In this document: positions 1 through 7,929 of the stretch, in pieces
Layout: the number at the start of each line of letters is the position of its first letter
Numbering within the stretch: position 1 is the first letter of the stretch
Assembly: GCA_026770575.1 (NCBI GenBank)
Contig: MU657185.1
Location: forward strand, 141,018 to 164,748
DNA: 23,731 nt
DNA from: Pelagophyceae sp. CCMP2097
Taxonomy: Eukaryota; Sar; Pelagophyceae
Direction of reading: 5' to 3'
Position numbers and translations under genes: made by a program
Notes under the pieces: model-generated
The model's database searches: none
What the model saw: the letters and a program-made list of their open reading frames with translations, nothing else
What the model was told of the DNA's origin: nothing

Positions 1-49
1 TCATCATAGAAGAAGTTTTTGGTCACAGGTTCGAATCTGGTCGGCCGCA
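1..49 (+). tRNA. tRNA-like 3' end, partial, probably degenerate
   Basis: Bases 29-38 match the Pol III B box (GGTTCGAATC) and form a T-loop TTCGAAT at 30-36. They are followed by a 7-nt segment that could be an acceptor 3' strand (CGGCCGC, 42-48) and a discriminator A. The flanking T-stem (ACAGG with CTGGT) has a mismatch. A run of five T lies at 16-20, where a Pol III transcript would stop. No sensible anticodon loop can be placed in what is visible, because the 5' half lies outside the window. An A-rich tail follows instead of a T-run terminator. It may be a tRNA pseudogene or the head of a tRNA-derived retroelement rather than a working tRNA. Confidence 0.35.
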
Positions 50-377
50 AAAAAATAAAAAATAAATAGCTCAATAAGAAATAAAATAATAAAAATAAAG
101 ATAAGGAGGATTTGAAAGTTCAGCGATAAGTTAAATAATTTCAATTATTTACGTGGGCATTGCAATGGGATTTGGCTGTATCCTTCGGGTCCTCCGTGTG
201 CCTCCGGCGCGCTCTTGTAGTAATAAGCAAGCAACCCCGGGGCTTTGCACTTTCGAACTTTGGCGACTACCGACTCGAATCGTGTGTCTCGAGACTTAAC
301 GGGATCGGGACCGTGCAGCACACCTCTCGCAGCTCGGGGGTCGTCGCCCCCCGCCCACCTGCCACTTTGCGACTCGG
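50..377. other. AT-rich then mixed intergenic stretch, no gene seen
   Basis: Positions 50-150 are strongly A/T rich, in sharp contrast to the GC-rich genes. They hold an 8-bp perfect inverted repeat, AAATAATT at 133-140 and AATTATTT at 143-150. From about 160 the composition returns to mixed. A 73-codon open frame at 160-381 has no recognisable domain and is not called. The right end is probably the 3' flank of the minus-strand gene that stops at 378. Confidence 0.5.
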
Positions 378-2069
378 TTAGGGTGCGGGCTTTGCGGATT
401 GCTTGCCCATGAACGCGGCGCCGCTCGCAGAGGCCTGGCCCTTGGGCGCCACCTTAGCCTTGAGCGCCTTTTGCGCCTTCTTCTTCAGCTTCTTCTTGTC
501 CTTGTCCGACGTGGGGCCCTTCTTCTCCGCAGCGGGCTTCCCGGCCGCCGCCGCGGGCTTCGCCGCCGCCCCGGCCGCGGGCTTGGCGGCCGCGGGCTTG
601 GCGGCCGCGGGCTTGGCGGCCGCGGGCTTGGCGGCGGGCTTGCCGGTCGCGGCGCCCTTTGCGACGACGGGCTGCGCGGGCTGTGCCGCGGCGACTTTGA
701 GCTGCTGCTTCTGCGCGAGCTCAGGCGTGTCGCGGTGCCGCGGCTTCTTCATCCGCCGCTCCGCGTTGGTCGGTGCAGGTGAAGAAGCATTGCCGGGGAT
801 CTTGCGCTTGGCGCCCTTGGACGTGTCCTGCCGCGCGGCGCCGCCGCCCGTGGCCTTTGTGCGCTTGCCGCACGTGGAGACGCGGAGCTTGCGCGCCTTG
901 CCGCCCTCTGCGTAGGGCTGGCCGTCGAGCTCGAGGGCGGCGACGAGCCTGGCGCGCGAGTCGAAGACGACGTAGGCGATGCCCTTGGCCTCGTGCGTCT
1001 CGCGGTCGCGGACGACGCGGACGTTGCGGATGGCGCGGTGGCCGCCGGCGTCGCCGTCGAGGTGCTCGGCGAAGAAGGACCGCAGGTGCTCCTCGGAAGT
1101 GGCGCGCGGCAGGTTGCCCACGAATGCAGTCCGCAGGTGCTCCTCGGCGTCGCGCGACCCGGCGGCGGCGTCGACTCTGAGATGGAAGCGCTCGTCACCG
1201 TGGACGTATTCCGTGCCGTTGGCGTCGGAAACGGCCTTGTTTGCGGCTTCGGGCGTCTCGAAGACGACGTACGCGTTGGCCGTGCGCTTCGCGTCCGTCA
1301 AATGCCGAGACTGCGCCGACACCTTGCGCACGAGCGTCTGGTTGCCCGCCTCGTCGACCTTGGCGCCCGCCGTCGGCAGCGAACGCAGGCGCACGCTCTC
1401 CACGGGCCCGTGCGCCGAAAAGAACTTGGCCACGGCCTTGCGGGACGCCTCCTTTGGCAAATTGCCCACAAAGATGGTCCGCTCGAGCTTCAGCTGCGCC
1501 GCCGCAGCGTCCACCGGCGCCCGCCGACCCGCCGTTTCGTGCTGCGGGGGCGCCTCTTCCTCGTCCTCGTCCTCGTCACGGAGGGCGTCGTCCTCGGCGT
1601 CGTCCGCCTTGCCCGTCGCCGCGGGCATGGCTTCGTCTTCGTCGTCGTCGTCGTCATCATCCACCGCCGCCCGCGCCGGCGCCTGCGCCTTGCCCTGCGC
1701 CTGCGCCTGCGCCTTGCCCTGCGCCTGCGCCTTGCCCTGCGCCTTGTTCTGCGCCTTTTCCTGAGCGGCGCGGCGCGCGGCCGCGGCCGCGGCCACCGTC
1801 GCCGCCGTCGCGATGACGATCTCCTCGCGCTTCGGCCGCGCCTGGTCCTCGCGCTTCGACGGCCCGTCCGGATGCAGCACGCGCGGCCGCTTGGGCGGCG
1901 CCGCCGGGCGCGGCACGCGCGGCGCGCCGCGCGGGACGGCGGCCTCGGCGGCGCCGGCGTCCAAGGGCCGCGAGAAGAGCGCCGAGACGTCGTCCGTCGC
2001 TTGGTCGCCCGCGGCGGGGCCGCCGAGCGCGCCGAGCACGTCGCCCGGGGTGTAGTCCTTCATGCCCAT
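378..2069 (-). CDS. RBM34/Nop12-like nucleolar protein with two RRMs
   Basis: A 563-residue intronless frame. I start it at the ATG at 2069, since the frame upstream has only a TTG. Two RNA-recognition motifs are clear. RRM1 is at about residues 197-302 and opens with RTIFVGNLPK (RNP2). RRM2 is at about 313-403 and opens with RTAFVGNLPR, with an RNP1-like GIAYVVF. Tandem RRMs after an acidic, lysine-rich N-terminus are the layout of RBM34 and yeast Nop12, which act in the nucleolus in pre-60S (5.8S/25S) rRNA processing. The N-terminus has a KAQ/GKAQ repeat and Asp/Glu runs. The C-terminus is a histone H1-like Lys/Ala/Pro tail (KPAAA repeats). It shares a 165-bp divergent gap with the RPAIN-like gene. 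The family call is firm; nucleolar location is inferred. Confidence 0.85.
   Translation of the reverse strand: MGMKDYTPGDVLGALGGPAAGDQATDDVSALFSRPLDAGAAEAAVPRGAPRVPRPAAPPKRPRVLHPDGPSKREDQARPKREEIVIATAATVAAAAAARRAAQEKAQNKAQGKAQAQGKAQAQAQGKAQAPARAAVDDDDDDDEDEAMPAATGKADDAEDDALRDEDEDEEEAPPQHETAGRRAPVDAAAAQLKLERTIFVGNLPKEASRKAVAKFFSAHGPVESVRLRSLPTAGAKVDEAGNQTLVRKVSAQSRHLTDAKRTANAYVVFETPEAANKAVSDANGTEYVHGDERFHLRVDAAAGSRDAEEHLRTAFVGNLPRATSEEHLRSFFAEHLDGDAGGHRAIRNVRVVRDRETHEAKGIAYVVFDSRARLVAALELDGQPYAEGGKARKLRVSTCGKRTKATGGGAARQDTSKGAKRKIPGNASSPAPTNAERRMKKPRHRDTPELAQKQQLKVAAAQPAQPVVAKGAATGKPAAKPAAAKPAAAKPAAAKPAAGAAAKPAAAAGKPAAEKKGPTSDKDKKKLKKKAQKALKAKVAPKGQASASGAAFMGKQSAKPAP
573..640. repeat. 15-bp coding tandem repeat (KPAAA units)
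   Basis: About four near-perfect copies of a 15-bp unit (GCGGCCGCGGGCTTG on the plus strand) encode the KPAAA repeats of the RBM34-like protein's C-terminal tail. A second in-frame repeat encoding KAQ/GKAQAQ units lies at about 1679-1760. Both are likely to vary in length between strains by slippage. Confidence 0.8.
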
Positions 2070-2234
2070 CTTGGAACACAAGCTTAGGCCCGCTATCGGC
2101 TTATCGCCAGGCCCGGAGGCGCACAGACAGCCCCGAGGTTCAAAGGTCGTTCAGCGATACGTCCCGCGGTTCTTTGAACCTGGCTCCCGAGGCAAGGCCG
2201 CCGACACTGCGTCTCGACGCTCGCGGAGGGCATC
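2070..2234. promoter_or_regulatory. Divergent promoter RBM34 / RPAIN with 10-bp inverted repeat
   Basis: This 165-bp gap lies between the divergent start codons. It contains a perfect 10-bp inverted repeat, AGGTTCAAAG (2136-2145) and CTTTGAACCT (2172-2181), separated by 26 bp. It could be a dimeric factor site or a hairpin in one of the 5' leaders. No TATA box is evident. Confidence 0.5.
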
Positions 2235-3258
2235 ATGGCCAACAACTTTGACGACTGGGGCAGCGACGAGGACGACGACGCGCCGCCGCGGCGGCGGCTA
2301 CCGCCAAAGTCGCGCCGCAGCAGCACCTCGTCCCTCGAGTCGCTGCGGGCCAGCTGCCTCGACAGGATCCAGAAGGAGCGCGCGGGGCGCGTCTGGTCCG
2401 TCGCCGCCTGCCGCCGCCCGTGGCGAGGTTGACGCGCTTCGCCAGGCGGAGCCGGTCAGCAGCGGCGGCGGCAAACGAGGACTTCGGCAGCGGCGCGCGG
2501 CGCGTGCTCCGCGAGGCGCTCGCCGAGAGTGCGTGTCCGCGTATCTGGGCCGGCGGCGCCGCCGCGCACGCGGGCGCTTCAGGCTGGGGCGGCGAAGACG
2601 TGTCTCCCGACGAAGAGGCGGAGCTCGTGGCGGAGCTCGAGGCGGAGCTCCGCGCCGCGCAGTGCGAATCGTTCACCAAGCAGTGCGACCGCGAGGCGCG
2701 GGCCCTCGAGGAGCGCGCCGCAGAGTACGAGGCCGACGAGGCCTGCGTGTTTCGGCGTCCCAGGACGCGCCACGAGGGGAAATCTCCAAGAGCCGGTAGC
2801 GATGCGGCGCTCAGGCCCGAGCGACATCGTGCTCTGCCCGGTCTGCGGCGGCGGTTACCTCGCGCAGTCGCAGACGGACTACGCCATCCGCTGCCCCGCC
2901 TGCGCGCTCACCCTCGACGACCACTTTGACGGCGCGTCCCGCCCCGACCCGCCGTCGAAGCGCCCGCCGTCACAGTGCCGCGATAGGCCTCGGGTGCGCG
3001 GACCGTTTCGAGCTCCATGCGTCGGGGGCACTGGTGACAAGGCGCCGCGCAGGCTCCCGCACCTCCGGTTGCTGCTCGCGAACGCGTACGAAGAGCACGG
3101 CTCCTGCCCCGGTGTGTGGCCATCGCCGGCTTTCGCGGCCGCGGCGACGCTGCGCGACAGGCACGCTGCTCTTCTCCGCAGGCGCGCCGTTCGCGACGCA
3201 CGTCACAGCGCTCTCCGCGTGCTGCGGCACGTGCGCGTACCGCACAGTCGTCATGTGA
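2235..3258 (+). CDS. RPA-interacting protein (RPAIN/RIP) homologue, spliced
   Basis: Homology moves through three frames, so the gene is spliced. A consistent model has exons 2235-2395, 2446-2528, 2583-2756, 2815-3111 and 3182-3258, totalling 792 nt and 263 residues. An extra 48-nt intron at 3005-3052 is possible and would keep the frame. Exon 1 carries the family's basic N-terminal segment (ESLRASCLDRIQKERAGR). The middle is an acidic helix. The C-terminus holds the RIP-type zinc finger: CPVC then RCPAC, the helix LRLLLANAYEEHGSC, and a final ACCGTC ahead of TVV. The family binds RPA and helps import it into the nucleus for DNA replication and repair. The last intron (GTGTGTGG to TCCGCAG, 70 nt) restores the conserved cysteine block exactly. 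The identity is good; exon borders in the middle are less certain. Confidence 0.75.
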
Positions 3259-3423
3259 GCCGCGCGCGTGTGTAGCGACGGCCCGCCCGCTCGCGAGGCG
3301 GCCCTTAATCGAACCCCGTATTTTGTTTACGCCGCGCTCGGCGCCGAGGATCAAATGGACCTCTCGAGCGACGGAGCGACCGGCGGGCCGGTCGCTCCGG
3401 CTGCGAGGCCGCCCTCATCGGGG
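3259..3423. repeat. Convergent gap with 13-bp perfect hairpin (3372-3399)
   Basis: This is the 165-bp gap between the RPAIN-like stop and the SAP30BP-like stop. Bases 3372-3384 (CGGAGCGACCGGC) are the exact reverse complement of 3387-3399, with only GG between them. It lies in both genes' likely 3' untranslated regions and could mark 3'-end formation or a transcription boundary. Confidence 0.75.
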
Positions 3424-4323
3424 TCAGGGCGCCGCCACGTCGCCCGGCGGCGGCGGCGTGGTCGAAGCCTCGGTCTTTGACGCCGACTTGTCCTTACGCC
3501 GGGCCTGCGACCAATGTCCGCACAGCCGCGGGGCGGTCGGCGGGCTCACCTGGATGGCCTGGGGGTCGAACATGTCCGTCGGGTAGTTTGAGGCCACGTC
3601 GTCGATCTCAAAGTACTCGACGACCTTTTGCAGGATCTGTGGGTTCGCGAACCTAGACCGCCGCGTCACACGGACGCGGACGCGGCGGGCCAAACCGGAC
3701 GCGGCTGCAGACTCGCGGTTCTGGCGGATCTGCTGCGTCGGGTTGTAGCCGCGCGCGCGCCACCCGGCGAGGCGCGCAGTCAGTGCCGCGTCCGCCGGAC
3801 CCGCCGGCTCGGGCGGGAGGACGACCTGCGCCCGGCAAGGTGCAGACGGCGCCTCGAGGGCTCCCGCGAGGACGCGCGGTGCGCGTTGCCTCACCAGCGG
3901 GCGCGCCGCAAAGGCCTCGGCCGAGAGCTCTTGCCGCTTCGCGGCGGGCTCGGCGTCGGCGTCGAAGGTGGCGGCCATTGGGTCGTATTCGGCGCCGCCG
4001 ACGGGCGTGCCGCCCTCCGAGTCCGAGCCGTACGACCCGAGGAGGTCCATGGACGACGCCGGCGCGTCGTCGGCGATGGGCACCAGCGACGCCATGGGCG
4101 CCTGCGCGCGCCGCAGGGCGTCGACCGCCTACGCGGCGCCGTGGGCGACCCCGAGGCGGCGCGGAAAACGCACGGCTGCCCTGGCCTGTGCGAGGAGCTG
4201 CTCGGGCGTAATGGCTGCGACGCCGACGCGGCTCCCCTCTGACGAGCCTGACGAGCGAGCACTCGACGGGCAGCGCGGCGGCCCTTCGAACAGTTCGGCG
4301 ACCCGGACGTTTTGGCGACGCAT
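3424..4323 (-). CDS. SAP30BP/HCNGP-like transcriptional or splicing regulator
   Basis: The HCNGP domain is recognisable from [10 protein letters not shown] through [18 protein letters not shown] to [10 protein letters not shown], close to human SAP30-binding protein. The N-terminus has the family's [10 protein letters not shown] motif. Splicing model: exons 4323-4174, 4128-3713, 3652-3550 and 3504-3424, totalling 750 nt and 249 residues. Introns are 45, 60 and 45 nt. Removing the 60-nt one joins NRE to FANP, as in the animal protein. The first intron has donor GTGCGT and acceptor CGTAG, and adds 50 residues ahead of an alternative start at 4095. SAP30BP binds the Sin3 co-repressor subunit SAP30 and is also reported in splicing. 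It is divergent with gatB across 146 bp. The family is firm; the true start (4323 or 4095) is open. Confidence 0.8.
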
Positions 4324-4469
4324 TTCCGGGTTTGCTGCCAGCTGCTTGCGACGCCGCGAGCCCCGAGGCGCGCCAGCGATCGCCCGATCCTTTGCATCAA
4401 CCTCGTGCGCCGCCTGGTCTCTTCTTTCGACGGCCGCGTCGGCAGCGCTCGTCGTGTGCCATTGCGGCC

Positions 4470-6172
4470 ATGAGCAAGTGGCAGGCAGTAATCGGCCTCG
4501 AGGCGCACTTCCAGCTCCGGTCGCTCCACAAGGCGTTCTGCGGCTGCGTCGCCCGAGACTATTTCAAGGCGCCGCCCAACTCGTCGACCTGCGGCATCTG
4601 CCTCGGCGCCCCGGGCACGTTGCCGGTCGTGCGTCCCCGACTGCGACGATGCCGCGGCTCCCCGAGCACCTCGTAGGTGAACCGGGACGCGGTGCAGCTG
4701 GCGGTGCGCGCGGCGGTGGGCCTCGGGTGTTTGCGGATTACGCCCCAACTCGAGTTCGATCGAAAGTCGTACGTCTACGCGGACATGCCAAAAGGCTACC
4801 AGATCACGCAGAAGCGGTCGCCGCTGGGGCTCGACGGCACTTTGCTAGTCGAGGCCGACGGCGCCGTGCGCGCGGGCGCGGCGCACTTTGCCGTGCGAGT
4901 CGAACAGGCTCATTTTGAGGAGGACTCGGCCAAGACTAAGGACGGCGCCGTCGACTTTAACCGCGCGGGCGTGCCCCTCGTAGAGGTCGTGACCGCGCCG
5001 GACATGCGGTCCGGGAAGGAGGCGGCGTCGTGCGCGCGCGAGCTGCAGCTCGTTCTGCAAAGAGCGCACGCGTCCGAAGCCAAACTCGAGGACGGCTCGC
5101 TCCGCCTCGACGTCAACGTCTCCGTCCGCCTCGAAGGCGAGACGGAGCTGCGGCAGCGCGTCGAGCTGAAGAACATGAACTCGCTGCGGTCGCTCCGAAT
5201 GGCCGTCGAGTACGAGCTCAGGCGTCAGTCCAAGTTGCACGAGGCCGGCGAGGCCGTCCTCCCAGAGACGCGGCAGTGGGACGCCGAAACAGGCAAGACC
5301 GTCTCGCTCCGAGCGAAAGGCGGCGCAGAGGACTACCGCTACGTGCGTTTTCGACGGCGGTTCGCCTTCCTCGACGGCCCAACTAGGTGGCCGAGCCGGA
5401 CCTGCCGACGTCGGACCTCGAGGTCCAACTCGACGTCCTCAAGGCGGAGATCCTGCCAAGGCTGTGAGTCTTGCACCGCTTTGTTCGATTTGGCCACGTT
5501 CGCCGCGTCACCTTTCGTCGCAGGCCTTTGGTGGCGCGGCAGTCGCTGGAGCAGGAGCACGGCCTCTCCAAGGGTGACGCGGCGCTCATCGTCGACGCGG
5601 ACGCCGAGGGCTCGACGTCTGATTTTTTCTTCCGGGCCGTGGCCAGCGGCGGTGCGGCCAAAGTGGTCGCCATGTGGATGATCGGAGAGTGCGCCGCTGA
5701 GATCAAAAAGTCGCCGGCGTTCTCCTGCATCGCAGACACCAACCTCGAGCCAGGGGACCTCGCCGAGCTCGTCGGGCTCGTCGAGGCCAAGTCTCTTTCG
5801 AGGCGCGCAGCAAAGGACCTCCTCCCGGATCTCCTCTCCACGCGCGGCCTCCTCGGAAACGGCCCGCGCCGCGTCGAAGCACTCGTCGCCGAACGCGGCA
5901 TCGGCGCCATCGTCGACGCCGACGTCCTCAAATCGTACGCGCAGCAGGTGCGTCCCAACGTGCCGTCGAGTCAAAGCGCCCACCGACCGTCCTAGGTCCT
6001 CGACGCGCATCCCAAGGAGCTGGCGCTCTACGTGTCCGGTAAGACGAACCTCGAGCGCATGTTCGTCGGGAAAGCCGTCTCCGCGACCAACGGCCGCGCC
6101 GACGCAGAAAAGCTCCGGGCCATCGTCGTCGACCTCCTCCGGTCGCTTGTCCCGCCCGACGCCGCCAAATGA
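4470..6172 (+). CDS. gatB: Glutamyl-/aspartyl-tRNA amidotransferase subunit B
   Basis: GatB is the tRNA-binding kinase subunit of the GatCAB complex, which turns Glu-tRNA(Gln) into Gln-tRNA(Gln), in eukaryotes within mitochondria and plastids. Exons 4470-4628, 4677-5342, 5387-5463, 5524-5947 and 5996-6172 sum to 1503 nt and 500 residues, near the bacterial size of about 476. Introns are 48, 44, 60 and 48 nt; three of four use GTGCGT donors. Landmarks in order: [10 protein letters not shown], the zinc-site-like FCGC...[63 protein letters not shown], then the C-terminal GatB/YqeY helical region. The start ATG sits directly on the catalytic core, so no targeting presequence is seen. The frame is open for about 46 Arg-rich codons upstream but contains no ATG. 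Confidence 0.93.
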
Positions 6173-6237
6173 CACTGTGATAAAAAAAATGCGTGGTCGT
6201 GAGTGCGCGGGGGGGTTGAGGTGGTTTTACGGGGGGT
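6173..6237. other. 65-bp convergent gap gatB / MAD2
   Basis: Only 65 bp separate the two stop codons, so the 3' untranslated regions almost certainly overlap as antisense. It holds an A8 run (6183-6190) and G-rich runs. No inverted repeat was seen, unlike other convergent gaps here. Confidence 0.6.
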
Positions 6238-7300
6238 CTACTCGTCGTCGTCGCAGTTGCGGTAGGAGACGGCGGTGCCCACCTCGTGGATCGACGTATT
6301 GAACGACCGCAGCTTGACCTCTTGCGAGTTGGTGATGTTGCACGGGTCCGAGTCCTCCCAAGCCGCCTGCGCGGGAAAAAGTCCGATTCGGGTCCCTACT
6401 ACTACTTCCGAGTGTCCATATGGACATGTCGACGACGGCAAGGGCGGGCGGGCGACGGACCGGAACGTCTTCGCCGCCGCCGCTGCCGTTCCTCTTGTAG
6501 ACCTGCGCACGCGCGTCCGACGCGCGCGGCGCCCAAGAATTGCGGCAACGCACGAGGAGGTCGAAGGCGCACGGCTCGCTGAGCAGCGGGAGGAACGTGA
6601 CGCTCGCGGTGATCTGGCGGACGATGGCTTGGATCTCCGCCGTAATCTCCTTTTGCGACTTTTCCGCGCGCTCAGCGGGCTTTGCGTTCCTGACACGCGT
6701 GGTTCGACGGGCCGTCGGAGCATTTTCGCGCAGGGATCGACGCACTCCTTGTCCATGGCCGTCTGGACGGAAAAGTTCCATCGCTCGAGCGTGTGGCCGG
6801 TCTCGGCGCCGGTGACGACGAGGACGAGGCGCTGCACGTCGCCCGTCTGGAGCCACGACTCGAGCTGCTTCAAGACCTGCGCCGGCGGTGACGACGCGCC
6901 AGAGGCGCGGCGGCCGCAAATAATCGACGGACGTTTGCGAGGTACAGCTGCAGCTTGTCGTCCGTCGTGACCATCATGGACAGGCCTACGCCGGCTCGTG
7001 AAGACCTTGCGCCTCGGAGCGGGACGAACCGTATTTCGCGACGCGCTTGAATTCCTCGGGTGGGTAGATGCCGCGTTGGTACAGGATGCTAGAGGGAGTT
7101 ACAGTGGCGACGATGGCTGCCGACGCGCCGAGGGGCGCACCTGTTGATCGAGAACTCGAAGAACTCGCGCACAATCTCGACGGAACCCTTGAGGCTGATC
7201 GTCTCGCTCGCCGGCACCTGCGCCTGCTGCACAGGCACACCGTCCGAGGCGGCCGGCGTCCGGCGTCGTGCGGGCAAAGACGCACCATTTTCGTCGACAT
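6238..7300 (-). CDS. MAD2: Spindle checkpoint HORMA protein MAD2
   Basis: MAD2 binds CDC20 in the mitotic checkpoint complex and holds back the anaphase-promoting complex until chromosomes attach. Eight exons: 7300-7286, 7223-7141, 7088-7030, 6985-6933, 6876-6746, 6689-6554, 6502-6461 and 6366-6238. They total 648 nt and 215 residues (human MAD2 has 205). All junctions keep phase and rebuild the HORMA fold: ISLKGSVEIVREFFEFSINS, ILYQRGIYPPEEF, YGLSMMVTTD, LYLANVLKQLESWL, TLERWNF, EKSQKEITAEIQAIVRQITA, SVTFLPLL. The C-terminal safety belt reads WEDSDPCNITNSQEVKLRSF and ends in an acidic tail. Introns are 44-94 nt. The first exon is only 15 nt. The exact acceptor of intron 1 could shift by one or two codons. 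It is divergent with CDC20, its binding partner. Confidence 0.94.
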
Positions 7301-7929
7301 CGTCGAGGCACCTTTAGCGATCACTTTTTCAACCGTCAAAACGTCAACGCCATGCGGCGGCCCGGCGTCGGTTGGAGCCCCGCTCGCGGAGAGCGCGCAT
7401 GTGGTGCGGCGGTTGGCTCCTGCTCAGCCCTCGACGCAAAAAATTAAAATCCTCACCTTTTGCACAACTCGCTGGGCTGCCCTCGGCAGGCACCGACGAT
7501 GACCTTCCGTGGTCTCCACAAGCCCCGGGCTCATCAAAGCGCGAGAACGACGACACACATTTTGCCCTGTATTTTCGCTCGCGAGTCTACCGGAACTCTA
7601 CCGGAAACTTATTTGAATCTTCAGACGTCCCCTGTGGATGCGCGACTCGCTGAGCCGCCCTTGAGGGGCGCTTGCGTCACCCTCATGTCATTTTTAGGAG
7701 CCTCTGGCTCACCAGAGCGCCGGAACGACGAGCGAGTAAATTATTAGGCGACCTTACCCAGCGATCATGAGTCATCCTCTGCGGGTTTTTGTGTTTCCGT
7801 TTAACGCCATTACCCGTTTCCTTTTCTCGCCGTTTCCACACAAAAACATCCCAGATACTCTAGTCTCGCAGTCTCATCTCGCAAGTCTACCAGTCTCTAC
7901 CAGTCTCACCTCACCTCACCACCTTCACG
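7301..7929. promoter_or_regulatory. Shared MAD2/CDC20 divergent intergenic region
   Basis: These 629 bp lie between the divergent start codons. The CDC20 side ends in a pyrimidine-rich leader with a perfect 10-bp tandem repeat (CTACCAGTCT at 7887-7896 and 7897-7906) and CACCT repeats. An 11-12-bp tandem lies at 7586-7608 (TCTACCGGAAC). A 26-bp element at 7528-7553 recurs at 7706-7731 with 22 identities. An ATG at 7767 opens a long frame overlapping CDC20 in another frame, so CDC20 transcripts probably begin downstream of it. Open frames inside the gap match nothing I recognise. Confidence 0.55.

Noticed and set aside
160..381. 73-codon plus-strand frame with ATG
   Set aside because: No domain, biased composition, and it runs into the 3' end of the minus-strand RBM34-like gene.
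993..2087. 364-codon plus-strand frame antisense to the RBM34-like gene
   Set aside because: Composition is an Arg/Leu/Val mirror of the real coding strand; the opposite strand has clear RRMs.
2235..3258. RPAIN-like gene read as a frameshifted pseudogene
   Set aside because: Frame changes coincide with plausible GT-AG introns of 50-70 nt that rebuild the conserved cysteine block in phase.
6238..7300. MAD2 as a decayed gene scattered over frames
   Set aside because: Eight exons join without any phase conflict into a full-length HORMA protein.
7372..7747. Small plus-strand frames in the MAD2/CDC20 interval
   Set aside because: No recognisable domain, mutually overlapping, and they overlap repeats of the intergenic region.
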